A stretch of DNA of 64,000 nucleotides, taken from contig CP137325.1 of NCBI GenBank assembly GCA_033182465.1, positions 186,001 to 250,000 of the forward strand, read 5' to 3'. Numbering within the stretch: position 1 is the stretch's first letter; each line of letters begins with the position of its first letter. The notes under the pieces were generated by a model. The model was not told the origin of the DNA, searched no databases, and was given only the letters and a program-made list of their open reading frames with translations. Source of the DNA: Sanghuangporus weigelae (Eukaryota > Basidiomycota > Agaricomycetes > Hymenochaetales > Hymenochaetaceae). Shown here one piece after another: positions 12,701 to 24,952 of this stretch. A program made the position numbers and the translations under genes.

Positions 12701-15700
12701 GTACACCTTCCGCTTTTCAAGACTCCCAGTTCGTTTGCGTCTGGCATTTGCTCTCAGATGCACCGAATGCTGTAAGAGGTATCTCAATCTGTAATCATAG
12801 GCAAGACCCGTCATGTCAAGCTATCGAAGCTGCTCAGGAGCAACGGTGATACCGATACCTTTGTCTTTCAACATGACTTTACGGGATTAGCATTGTCCAG
12901 CCCCTAATTTCTCTTGGGCAACCAGTTCCTGGTCATGATACCTGAGGAATGCAGGATTCTCAAGTAAGTACTCTGCATTTCACGATTCACTGATTTACTC
13001 ACCCCTGTCGATTCAATTTTGCTTCCGGTATGTCGGGCTTCAAGGCTATTACGGTGCTCACGCGATCGATAACATCCGGCTGTTCGGAGCCAAACGTCCT
13101 TGTTTTCAACGCGATATTCCTCACTAGGACACGTTCGCCTCAAACTCATCGTGACAATGCTTTTTGAAATCTCATCATCATGGAGATCCTTGGTATTTCT
13201 TTCAGGCTAATCTCTGGTCTCCTGCACGAGACGGAGGTCCTGTCATACTTGTTTCTATGTATTCCATTGGATTAGGAGCATGTGCTAAATTTTCAACATC
13301 AGGCCCGACTTTATTACCGACCCGGACTGTCGGCTTAACATTGTGCCACCTCTTCACAACATTAGTGTGCTGCCATCCCACCTTTGAGGTCACTCACTTC
13401 GTAAAACAGCGACTGACTTACTATGGCGCCTTGGATGGAATGAACATATTCCAAGATCCGTTCATACTAAATTAGACAGTGGATGCAATGATCTCGGATG
13501 CGATCATAGCTAACTCCGGGTTGTTCGCAAAAATAGACTATAGGCTCGAACAGCGCCGGGCTCAGCCTCATGATCATTGATCAAATGTGGTTTTTGGTGG
13601 CACTCCGAAATCACCGAATGCTATTGCACGGTATGTGGCAGTTTTAAGCGGTTTCGTTCTCGATCGTGCTAAATCAATCCGCGGTAGAATGGAATTACGG
13701 GTCAGTTGCCCGAGTCGCGGAGCGTACGACATCGTATCATATCCCTGCGTGCCCACTCAGCTCCATGATTGCGAGAAGAGGAAATGTATGGAGATACAGC
13801 GCAGATCCTGGAATAACGAACCAGGCTCCTTCACCTCGAATGTGACGCGAAATGCAACAAGGGTGTATGCAATCTTGATTCCCAATCCTGTGCGAAGGTG
13901 GTACACTGCATATGTCACTATTCTAGACGCAGAGGATAGAGGCGGGTTGATATTCTACTTCGCTGCTAGAATTTTCATTTCAAGCATTCGTTCTCTTCCA
14001 TTCCGGGCTTTCGGGCTTTCTTGGCCAAATAAGCAAGCAAGAAGATAGCGCAAAGCACATGAACGAAGACCTGTGCGCCGTTATTGGGCGAAGTTGGCTC
14101 GTCAAGGTTTAGAGATTGGGGGTAAGCCTCATTCGTGAAATTCCAGTGCAACATGGGATACACCATTTCTCATGACACTGTTAGAGTTCAATGTCCTCGA
14201 CACTGAGAAGATCGAAGTATAAACACCGTCGAGTTCTGCTTCATTTAATGAAATAATATTATGTCCTATGATCTCACATTTCATGCTGACTGCTATCTTC
14301 AGCTCTCAGGTCAATATTGAAATGAATATCTGTGCCTCGGGCTTCATTCTAGGAAGAGGTAATACCAAGTTCTGCGGATTTATTACCAAAACTACAAGGA
14401 CGGATTCCTTGCTAATAAATTCGGTGCTTTTAGCATGAAGTCGAAGCATACCAGACCTAGCACATTATTCCCATGTGCGAAACGAGTCAGACTGCCTATC
14501 GAGTGACGCACAGAGGATCATCGAATCGCAGAGTTCATAGAAGCGAGATCGCCGCGGGACTGCTGGGTGCTCTCCTGCTCTATGCGGACACCATAGCCAT
14601 ATGCACGCCCGCATGCTGGTGCGCCTCTTCCGTTCTTGTGCCGGCAGGAGTGACACGGGACGTTAAAGATAGTAGGTAATACCCTCCCGGGGATGTGTTG
14701 AGCCCTCGTCCGCGTGACCCCACAACCTTGATTGAGGAGAAAACCAGGTCGTGCTTCGCGCTCATACCATACGGAGCGATGCTGACCCGTCCGTCCGCCG
14801 CACCGTATTTCCGGCCTTGATAAGTCCGTGTTCAAGTTTCCATAGTCGGGTAATACTACCTTGAGAGCGGGAGGAACAAGTCCAAGAATTTCAACGCCAG
14901 AAATATGGAATCGTAGGGTTTTGCACCTTGCGTCTTAAATAATAGTATTGTTGATTTCCCTTTTGCAGAGATTCTTTTGCACCGTGTATGCCACGCACGC
15001 GAAGTGAAGTTTCTCAGGTATTCCACATGCTATAAATGTGGGAATCTGCTCTTCCTAAATTGGAAGAGCATGTTGTGAATCCTTGAGGTAGAACGCCGAG
15101 GTCGCCCCCACCATTCAGTCACATTCTGCCGTTGCTCATAATCTTTCGACTTCCAAGACTCCAATTCTGCTGCGCATGTAGCCGATTATCATGGAACAAA
15201 ACTGGGTTCTTTTGCTTCGACATCTTATAATGCCCTTTGCCCAGAAATCTAACGGTTCTAGCGCGGGTTTTCGCGGTGTTCATTTGATGAAAGAAAAGGA
15301 ACCCAAACATGCAATATCTTTATGTCACGAGGAGGCGGAGATAAGACGTACGTGTAGACACGTGGTAATCTCAGTGAGTAATTGATGCGCTCGCTCGGAT
15401 GCTGCGGAAGTAAAATCTCACCTCACTTCTTTTTCTTGCGCCCTTTGGCCGTCGGCGCCACTCGGTCTACCTTTTTCATCCATCCCATTCGTTGTCCAGG
15501 CTGCCGGGTCTGAAGCCAACGTATAGATGTCGAGATACCGAATATCCCATCAGTACCGTGTCGAATGGAATCGTCTTTTGAATCCAGACCAGATACTTGC
15601 TAAAGCTTCCCGTAGAGCTTGGAACAGTGCAGTGTAGTCTCGTGGTGTTCCGCTTGCCAAGTATTGAGAGTGTCCTGCCAAATTCTTGAGAAAGGTACCA

Positions 15701-18700
15701 CTCTGTAGAACCACCACTCCGATCATTGGGTATTCGCACTCGAGGTCCGGAACGGGTAATGTCAAAGAGTTCTGACTCGACTTAAAAGTGCGTTCAGCTA
15801 ACTTTAGACACCGTTCAGCTTTTCTGGGGTTGAACATTCAGAGACTCCAGAGCCTCGAGCTGAATCCGAAGCTCGTGAGTTTTGAGCTCGATCGCGAGGA
15901 ATGCGTTGCCTTCGTTCCATGTCAGTTCACGTTAGGACCGGCTTCAGCGGGCCTCGTTGACAGCCTGCTATCAGCATCGTCGTTCGAACAATAGCCGTTT
16001 GTTAGTTCCGACGGGTGCAAAGTGCGTCTGAACCCGTCGTCCGCACTTTCCGGCGCCAATGGGTTATACGGCGATCATAACTTTCTCTTATCGACCCGAG
16101 CTCATCTCACCGTTTCTTGCGGTGCAGTCTCTATTTTCACTTTTTACCACGAAATAACTCTTCAAAGCTTTCGCAGTTTATTCTAGAAAATACATTTAAT
16201 CAAACTTTATCCAGAGCGTGGGGATGTGGCTGCCGTAAAAACTCCGAGGATTATTACACAAATTTCCAACCAAAGGCGGATCCGCGCAACTTCCGTTCAC
16301 AGCACCTACTTTGCTCTACTCTCTTTTCTTTGCCAAACTTGGTAGCTTGAAAGGAGGAAGAGCCCGACGCAGACGATGCGAGGCCAATCTTCTGCTCTGC
16401 TTTTTGGGAGCATGGCTTTCATTTAGAAATTTACTATTGCAATTTGGTTTACGTGTGAGTAAAGCGCGGCCTTTTCTTGAATTTTCTACGAGTATGAATA
16501 TTTCTGTTTTTTGATTATAAGTAGCTGCGGAGCATCGCAAATACCTCGAGGCTCGCGAACGACGATCCATGCATGCCGTGGTGTTTAGAAAATGGAACAG
16601 AATAATGACCATGCTCATTCCAATTATTCCGTATTCTACTTTGGTATTAAGTTCAAGATGCCCGGAACCATACATCACACCAGCAGCCTCAGGATCCAGA
16701 AAAAGTTGAGCTTCGTTTTGGGACCTCGAGGCTCGAAAAATATGTAAAAGCAGAATAGCACGTTGAGCCAACCGATAAATAAAATACACGCGTCATTTCT
16801 TCCTTTTGCCCGAAATATCCGGTGTTGCCTCGCCAAAAAGCGGTGAATCTTTCTGTTTGCCATACTTGAGGTTCTTCGAGACACGTTGAAGAACAATAGT
16901 GAAATAAAAAGGTACTGGAACAGGATAGCATAGCAACGACAAGCAGGTCAATTGATTTTTACTCGACACGCCCTTAAGGTACGAGGGTCTATCGATGTAT
17001 TCAGAGCGTGTACATACATGACTTTGCGCGAGGAATAAAAACGCCGTACGGCAAGTTGGCGAGTCAGCATCGGAGTGAGTTAAACTTCTATTTCTGGGGA
17101 CTCTTCCCGTTCCTCGATTATTTTGCGTACAGTGGGAATCACGAGTCAGTGTAAACAAAAGTCCCTCGTGTTTCCAACACAGAAACTTTGCCAGAGCTCC
17201 GTTTAGCATTTCTGCCAATGCTCGGAGTCATATCAACACGAGCCTAATCTTTTCGTAGATCTATGCCGACGAAGTCATTCGTCGGAGCCAAGACATTGAC
17301 AGAGAAGGGGAAGGAGAACATGCGAACCATGATCACGGACGCGACACGCGCTCCTCCTTTCAATCCCACGACGCGACGAGTCACAGAGGCTAAATAAAGC
17401 TATCGGTGCGAAGGAACGCGTGGAAGAAGACGCGTCGACGAGCATGAATGTCAAAAAGTGCACGAGGAACGCAATAGACGAGATTGCACACATGGAGTTT
17501 TGGAGCGCGCACGCCTCTTTGAAAGTACCAAAAAGGTCTTCAAACGTGTTGTGTGATGCAGCCACAATTGCCAGTAGAAGTTCCTATTGTGAAGCATAAA
17601 GAAATGCAAGCTAATCTGGTCCTCTAACCGAGGCAAAGTTTCAACACATCTAGCAGAACAGAAACACATGTACCCAGCTAGTCAGCGAGTGTTTCAGGCA
17701 ACGTGAACAATGTGAAGAGCGTACGGTTAAGTTTTTCTTATCCAGTCAACAGACAATATACCATACTGCACCCGCAGCATCATACAGCCGAAATAAAAAT
17801 CAGTCCAGTAGTTTGTTTGAGAGACACGAGGCTCGCTGAGCGATCAAAGGCATCGGTAAGAGCGAGGGCTATCAGGATTTTATATTAGAATCTATACCAT
17901 AGCCGACAGAAGGATGAAACGTGCCTTAAAAGGTTGTGGCTTGGAGTGGCCGAGTCAAAGTGACACGAAGACAAAGCGCCGACTTGCCCGAAAAGAAATG
18001 TGGTTTGCGTGTCAATAAGCGCCGATCGCGATCGGCAGTGTACAGCCACACCGGCGATTCGGACGGACAAAGGGCAGCAGGGAACGTTCCGTCGGTGACT
18101 CCGAGTTTCTTCTTTCTTCTGTTCTCACTGTTTGCAGTCGATCGATCATAAGGGACAGAGCTTTATTTGAACGAATGTAGAATAAGGAATAACTTTGAGT
18201 GATTTGGATGGATTGTAAGAATCTATGATGATGAGAATTCGTAGTGCGGAGGTTGGAATCTTCCTATAGTCGGACAATGGGAGGGAGATTTCGCGAAAAC
18301 TGAATTATTTCAGGTCAGAACTCTGGTTGACAGCCTACTGTTAGAACTCATTCGGGGTGGGGTAATATTGAATCCACCAGGCCAAACACGCTACAATCAT
18401 TTGACTTTCCTTCCCTGGCATTTGAATCCATTGTCCCATTTCCCTTTCTTTATTTCGCATTTCGCACCTGAGCTAGCACCGATTGACGAAGATCAAATAA
18501 TGGGAATGCGCCCAGGACAATCGGAAGAAATACCGGCCAGTGATGTATGTGAAGGTCATGAAATATTAATATCTTTCTCTACATGCCATTCCGGGTCGGC
18601 TATGCACCTGCGACTCGGATGCGCCGACTTCAATCCGCACCTCCGCTCTCGGATATCCGGTAACTATACATCTGAACGCTCCGGGTCCACAGCATTGTCT

Positions 18701-21700
18701 GATTTGCTGATCGCACACACGTGGCGATGCCATTGTGGCTGCTTATCCGTCATTGCACGTCTAGTATACGTACACGAGCGTCTATACAGCGTCTATTCAG
18801 AGGTGCCACTGCGCCCTACGTCACCTTGCTTTATTCCTGGCGCTTAACCGAATGATCCGCTGCGGTGCAATTCGAAATTGATCGGGAGGCTGCCTTGAGA
18901 TTCGTCATGATCGGCAAGCGAGGGTAGCAATGCTGATTTCGACGCCGGTCGAGGACTGTTATTTCTGCTGAGCTACCAATCGCCACTATGCAATACGGAT
19001 GTCCCGTATAATGTGCAATAACGACGTCTGTCTCGGAGACAATGTGAACCCGGCAAGGGGGCACTAAAAAGCTACAACATCGCGAAAAAAAATTGAACAT
19101 CGATGGACCACTAATACTGCGGATCTGTGCCGAGATATCATTAATAGACCATCGCATTAGTGAGACTCGAAGACTCGAAGACACTTACGGAAGTCTGAAA
19201 GAAACAAATTTGCATAACGAGAGACTGTGCAGACCAGACCACGGCGCAGCTCTGTGCAAGGAGAAACTTGCATCATAGCACCAGAGAAGAATCACATTCA
19301 TACTAACGTAGAGACTAACATTAGATCTCAAGCGAGCGAAGAAGCTTAAGGATGGAAAAAAATTTCAGTTCCGCACATACGAAATGTTGATTAGCAGATC
19401 CGAATTGCTGACGCGCAGAGAGCATAAAACACAGCTGGACTAGAGATCGAGATTCCAGGGAGAAGTTTAAGGCAGTGGCAGTTCGGAGCCAGAATCAGAA
19501 CTAGCTTTGAAAGCGCGATAGCTAAAGAGCTGGAGATCGACTATCTCATCAGTTAGACGGGCAGCTCGGAGTCGAACACGGCGTCGGGCTGAATGTGTAC
19601 ATACAGCGATAGTTTAAGTATCTGCGCGAAGTTTGATGTGCACAAGTCGGACCAGGGCAGCACTAGACTCAGAAGGGAATGAAGATGTGTTGGGGTAGAT
19701 ATCACGATCAGCTAGAAGAAGGTTGAACACGTAGCTTGCACTGGTATGTCGTTCTCGGCCAGCGAGAAGTTGATGTACTGATGGGACGCAGTAAGCACAT
19801 AACGAGAAATCGGAGGCAGGCGCCGCTTGGCGAGTCCTTCAAGGATGCTTGGGAAGCTTAAAGCACAGGAAAGGGGAGATGAGTGAGACTCGGCGTTAAT
19901 GATGGAAGGTAACTCCTTTGATCGCCGACTACACTGGCACTACATTAGTACCATATTCACATGATAGTTTATGTATAGTCAGTCAGTCAGCGCAGCTTTG
20001 TTACATATTAGCACTGGCGGCGACTGCTTTCTCGATCGAGTTTCTCGTTCAGTCAAATTTCGAGCTAACAGGCCACAAAATCACAGAGACAGAGAAAAGG
20101 AAACTACAACGGTCCACTCGTGAGTCCCGACGAGTCGCTCCGGTCGGAGGGTACCGGGCACACGACGGATCAACCATCAATTGGACCAATCACCGCCAGA
20201 ATTCTTTGGCCGGGGATCCTGGAGTTGCTTCCGGTCAGGACGGTTCGGCTAGATAACAGACCTCCTATATCCCAAATCAGGAAGTTTCGAAATCGAAAAA
20301 ATCGAAAAATCGAGCACGCACGGAAATGAAATCACCGAGGATCTCGTGAGCTCTCTTCCTCATCCTTCATCCTTCCTTCAGAGAAATTGCTTGCTTGAAG
20401 AGGGGCTAAGTAACGAGAACCGAGGAATGCAGTATGTTGCTGCGTCTTAAACATAGTATTGACATTGGTATAGCCTAAGCTAGCTGAAGTTCCGATCGCC
20501 TAACAGTTCAGTGGAGCAAAGAGCATATATAAGCAACGGACCACAAGAAACGAAATGAAAATCGATAAAGGCGGAAGAAATTGCACATATGGTCAAGTGA
20601 GCTGATTTTTTCTCAGCACGCGAGAACGGAACACGGATCGCTCAGAGCATAGCATACAGAGTGAGTATCCGCGAGCCGGTGATGACGCGATATCATACAT
20701 ACGATCAGGCTGAGGAAAACATATATTGATGTATGACGATATGTGAGTCTTCGTTCCATTGTGAGATGTGTTTCGTATTTCATTGCCGAGCGAACTTCAG
20801 ATACATGCAACACGTACAAGGAGCTTTTGAGCGTAAGCGATATCGATACTGATCAAGAATTCAGTAAAATCCATGGGTATTGGGCAAGAGAAGGGCGGGA
20901 TCGGAGACAAAGAACGGGATATTGAAATGCGGTGCGATAATCCTGGACACGCGCAGGGCAAAGCGAAGCCGCCATGCGCCAGAGCAATGTGAGTGAGCAA
21001 TGAGCCTCGAGGCGACGGATGTCGGAGAGTTCGGAGCTTTGTGCCGAACGAACGTCGTGCGTCCATTCGTGCTGGGCTGGGACTGGGTGATGATGCGCCA
21101 GAGCTTTGAGCTTACCTGAGCGGGCGAACGAACGAATATACACGGCACGGAATCAAAGGGACCTTGCAATGGAAGAATGGAAATTGACATACGGAGCTTG
21201 TCGCGAGCGAGTGCAGTGTGCCATAAAATTAAAGCATAATCATGATGATTTTTCAGTCCTCCTGAAATGCAACCAGGGATATGAATGAAAGTGGATCGAT
21301 CGTTCGTCGGCGGCGGCGGTAAGCAGTCATCAGTTACTGAGTTGAGTGAGACAGGGTCAGGTCAGTAACGCAGCGGTAGCCTCGGGACATCGTAACATGT
21401 GATGTGATGCCAGCCCTCAGGCCGTACGTCAAAATGAACTGATCACTCAGGATTGAGGTTTGCGCATAGGGCAAGTTCAAGTCAAGTCGACGTCGAGCCA
21501 TTGTTGGCTGGATAAGCACGCACGTTGCACGCCCACGGTCGGCAGAGTCACGCACACTCACACTCACTCACTCTACTCAAGGGCTGCTCACACATTAATT
21601 GCTAGAAGAGGAAGGGGCATCCGAAGGGGAGCCGGAGGCCAAGTATGGGCCCATGAACTGAAAATGGACAGACAATAAGAGGAGGAGGGAAGGATTCTTT

Positions 21701-22066
21701 GGAATGCAGAGATGCCGGATATGGGAGGCTGTACGGATGGATTATCCTTTCCCTACTCCTAGGGCGTAAACCTGATATGCTTTGGGCTTCCGCGCGATCC
21801 GGCATTGCGGCGCATAAACTGAGCTCACACTGCACAAGAAGAGAATTAGATGATTAGATAGAATTACTCGCCCAAATAAATGTGCGATTAAATCAGGGCA
21901 AGTCCAATCTAGCGCAGGTGCATGAGCCCCCATATAATCCCCGATTCCTCGCTTTTGTTCTCCAGCCCTGCCCGTTCTGTCTCGCCTCTCCGTCACTCAG
22001 TCCACTCCTCCTCGAGCTCAAGACAATAGACAATAACCACGGCACTGCGTTTGCGTTTGCGTTGCG
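6741..22066. other. Gene-poor interval between HMG-A and HMG-B
   Basis: About 15 kb with no protein-coding gene, tRNA or rRNA that I can support. Open frames are short (60-170 codons), scattered over both strands, and show no recognisable motifs or splice-consistent extensions. Base composition and codon usage differ from the Ser/Gly/Pro-rich HMG genes on either side. The left end (6.7-7.5 kb) is presumably the promoter and 5' region of HMG-A, and the right end (21-22 kb) that of HMG-B. The interval could hold non-coding RNAs or transposon remnants too decayed to read by eye. Confidence 0.5.
15020..15070. other. Two adjacent short hairpins in the gene-poor interval
   Basis: The first inverted repeat pairs ATTCCACAT (15020-15028) with ATGTGGGAAT (15036-15045), with one unpaired base. 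The second is a perfect 9-bp stem, TGCTCTTCC (15047-15055) with GGAAGAGCA (15062-15070), around a 6-nt loop. I cannot assign a function. It may be a structured RNA, a protein-binding site or a remnant of a repeat. Confidence 0.45.
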
Positions 22067-24952
22067 ATGCCCGCCGTAGCCGTATTGCACCACCACCAGA
22101 CTGCTACCGGCCCACCAGCCTTCAACTCAAAGCGTAAGCATGCCCAGTCCCATTCATAATTATAACAATAGACACTCACTCACTTCCTCTCCTCCTCGTC
22201 TCGCTCTGTCTCTCTTTTTTCTTTCCTCTCTCCCAATCTCGCTATCGTCGCTTGCGATTCCGGCGCTCTCATTGTTGTTCTTCCCTTCGTCTTCTTCCAC
22301 ACCCTCTCTCTTTTTCTTCGGCGATCCTTTGGCGATCCGCTCGTATCAATTTCATATCTTCCTTTCGATCCGGGCATTGTTGACCAATGCAATTCCAACG
22401 CTCTGCAGCGCAAGCGCAGCACGAACTGGACGAGCACGCGCTCGCTATGTATGATCATTCCCAAGGCGCGACAATCCTCTCTCCGACCCCGCGCGCTCTC
22501 AGCTTCCCTACACATTCGATGTTCGACATCACCCTTGACGGTCCGACTCCGCGAGCGTTCACTTTCCCTTCAACCGTGCACGACTCGCTCTCGAATGGCA
22601 TTCACGGTCCACCACTGACACCCCCTGAGCCGAGCCCATCGACGCCTTCTGCTTCTCCTTCGCCTTTCGAACCCGAGCGACCTCAAAATGCGAGTCAGTC
22701 TCAACTGCAACAGCAACTGGGTCAACCCCAGTTCACCGCGCCGCATATAGCCAGACGCAGCCAGAGCGTGCAGAGGGTGCGAGCAGATACCGCCTCGCCT
22801 GCTGCTCAGATCAGCTCTTTCAACGCTCCCGATGCGAACCCGGGCGCACCTTTGACGCTCGCCGCGCGCCGACGAGGCTCTTCTATCTCTTCTCTCGCTC
22901 TGCCCGCGCACTCGCACACACTCAACTTTAGCCAGCCGCCCGCGGCCCAACCTGCGCCTCAAGCTCAGCAAGTTCCTGCTCCGCTTCCTCCAAACCCGCA
23001 TGCGCATACTCTCCAGCTCGCTGGTACGGAGCGACGACCAAAGCGCGGAGACGAGGACTATATTAAGCGGCCGGAGAATGCGTTCATCTTGTTCCGTCGC
23101 GAGTGCTGCCTGCGAAAGAACGAGGCGGAGGCAGCGGCAGCGCAGGAGGGAGACCCGGTAACGCGACGACAGCGCCAAGCGGACCTATCAAAGACGATCT
23201 CGCAACAATGGCGTTCGTTATCTGCAGAAGAGCGCAAATACTGGGACGACCTGGCGAAGCAAAGAAAGAAGGAGCACGAGGAGATGTACCCGTGGTACGT
23301 CTATCAACCTAGCCGCACCGATAAGAAAAAGAAGAAGGATGAGTCGACAGCGGGTGGGAAGGCGAAGAAGGAGAAGGAGGGCAAGAAAGACAAGCGGGAT
23401 CGTACGAAGTCGACGAGTCGCGTTCGCGGTACCGGTGCGCGAGCACGGAATAGTTCTGCGTGTTCGACAAATAGCACAGTTAGCACGACGAGCATGTCTT
23501 CGTCTGCGTCGACCGTGGACTCGGAGGACTTCAGCGAGCTCGATTCGATGTCCGGCGAGGGATCGCTTTACGGCGCTTACGGGTATGCGAACGGGGCTTG
23601 CGGAAGTGTGCCCGAAGTGGAGGTTGCGGATCTTACGGACTTCGATATGAGCGAATCCGAAGGATCTCAAATGCAAGGTCAGGCGCAGCCGCTTTCGCTT
23701 CCGCTGAGCTTTTCGATGTCTGGATCAGGCGGGAGTCTCGCAATCGACACCCGAAATGCGCTCGCGAGCTTTGCGCTGGAATCGGGTCCCATCTCGTCAT
23801 CCTATTCGCACCACGGAGGACATGGGCATGGGCATGGGCATGGTCATTCACTGTCTGCGCAGATTTCAGCACAGACAGTCCAGAGCATTGTTCCGGGACC
23901 TCTTAGCTTCGTGCTCCCTCAGAGCCGCCGCTCAACAAGCGCTCCGGGAGCACCAGCCCAGCAAACGGACCTCTACCCGCCAGCGCCTCCTGCGATTAAG
24001 CTTCCGCAGCTCCTAGAGACGAACGCGGGCTCGAATAACAACTCCACGGGATCACCCGCGATGGAGAATGCTAGCGCAGCGGGTGAACAGCAGGCGCAAG
24101 TGAACGGGCAGGTCACAGCGCAGCAAAGAGAGGGCGAATATAACTCGATGAACACGTTCCAGTTCCCGAGTTCACATGCGCAACCGCAGCAACCGATGGC
24201 CTTTGGCATGCAAGGGCAGGTACCCGATTTCTCGACTGCTGGCGGCGAGATGCAGGTGTGTAAATGTCGCGTTCGAACCTCCGATTCGTCCTCGCTGACG
24301 CTAATTCTAGCAGAATTCTATGTTCCACGTTTACGAAGAGCCGCCGACTGCGCGTCCTCGACCTCGAGCCCTCACGCAGCTGTCCATTCCAAGTGAACCA
24401 CCCACCAACAGTGGGCCATTATCTGCTCCAGCTCCTACTGATTCCGCCGCGTCGTCACGTCTCTTCCTCCCCGACCAGTTCCCCACTTCTTCCATGCAAT
24501 CACCATCTAGCCAACTGCAAGTGCCGCAGCGTGCTATTCCTCAAGGACTGCCGGAGTCACCCGAGCCGCCAATGGGTGGCGATTGGGACGACTTCGGGTT
24601 GCCTTCTTGGGCGATGTCGACGTTGTGTGATGTAGATGAAGCTGCTCTGCAACAACAACAGCAGCAGCAGCAGCAGCAGCACCAACAACAAGTGGCGCAG
24701 CAGCAGCAACAGCATTCTCAGGAGGGCCAAGAGATGCAGACGCAGAACATGTTTGGCGAGATCGACATTACGATGGATATGGGGCTACCACCGTGGATGG
24801 GCTTCGGCACCATGGACTCTATGAACCCGATGGGTGGCATGAGCGGTATGGGGTGTGGTATGGACGCGATGGCGGCCGATAACGGAGAACGCGTCGACTC
24901 GTATGCGATGCACTTCCAATACGATGACCTCCTCGACCCGTCGCAGTTATAA
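22067..24952 (+). CDS. HMG-B: MATA_HMG-type transcription factor with polyglutamine C-terminus
   Basis: Predicted exons are 22067-22133, 22409-24255 and 24314-24952, about 850 residues. The short first exon (MPAVAVLHHHQ) splices in frame over a 275-nt intron; an alternative is an unspliced start at 22387. The HMG box lies at residues about 240-310: IKRPENAFILFRRECCLRK, a linker of about 20 residues, then ADLSKTISQQWRSLSAEERKYW and KEHEEMYPWYVY. A lysine-rich basic segment (KKKKKDESTAGGKAKKEKEG) follows and could be a nuclear localisation signal. The C-terminal third has a Gly/His repeat (HGHGHGHGH), a glutamine tract (nt 24650-24713) and a Met/Gly-rich acidic end. This is a DNA-binding regulator of the fungal STE11/Rox1-like HMG class. 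It is related to HMG-A only in the box and is not a recent duplicate. Confidence 0.85.
24650..24713 (+). repeat. CAA/CAG repeat encoding polyglutamine in HMG-B
   Basis: A run of CAA and CAG codons with one histidine and a short VA interruption encodes about 20 glutamines in the last exon. Such tracts are common in fungal transactivation regions and are prone to length change. Confidence 0.85.

Noticed and set aside
13587-14048. 153-codon open frame and an opposite-strand frame at 13975-14166 with a hydrophobic segment
   Set aside because: I tested it as a possible pheromone-receptor or membrane-protein remnant, but no consistent family motif or exon chain emerged.
15427-15994. Overlapping minus-strand frames ending in a lysine-rich tail
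   Set aside because: Some helical-looking stretches (NAFLAIELKTHELRIQLEALESL), but no frame holds through and I cannot name a family.
16316-17565. Minus-strand frames with hydrophobic segments
   Set aside because: Considered as a degraded membrane protein; stops and frame changes every 50-100 codons and no family signature.
17938-17962. tRNA-like start GGAGTGGCCGAGT
   Set aside because: Resembles the D-arm region of Leu/Ser tRNAs, but no acceptor, anticodon or T-arm pairing follows.
18368-18847. 159-codon open frame
   Set aside because: It starts at a non-ATG codon and has no motif or supported splice sites.
22570-23178. 202-codon minus-strand frame within HMG-B
   Set aside because: Arg/Leu-rich antisense shadow of the HMG-B coding exon.
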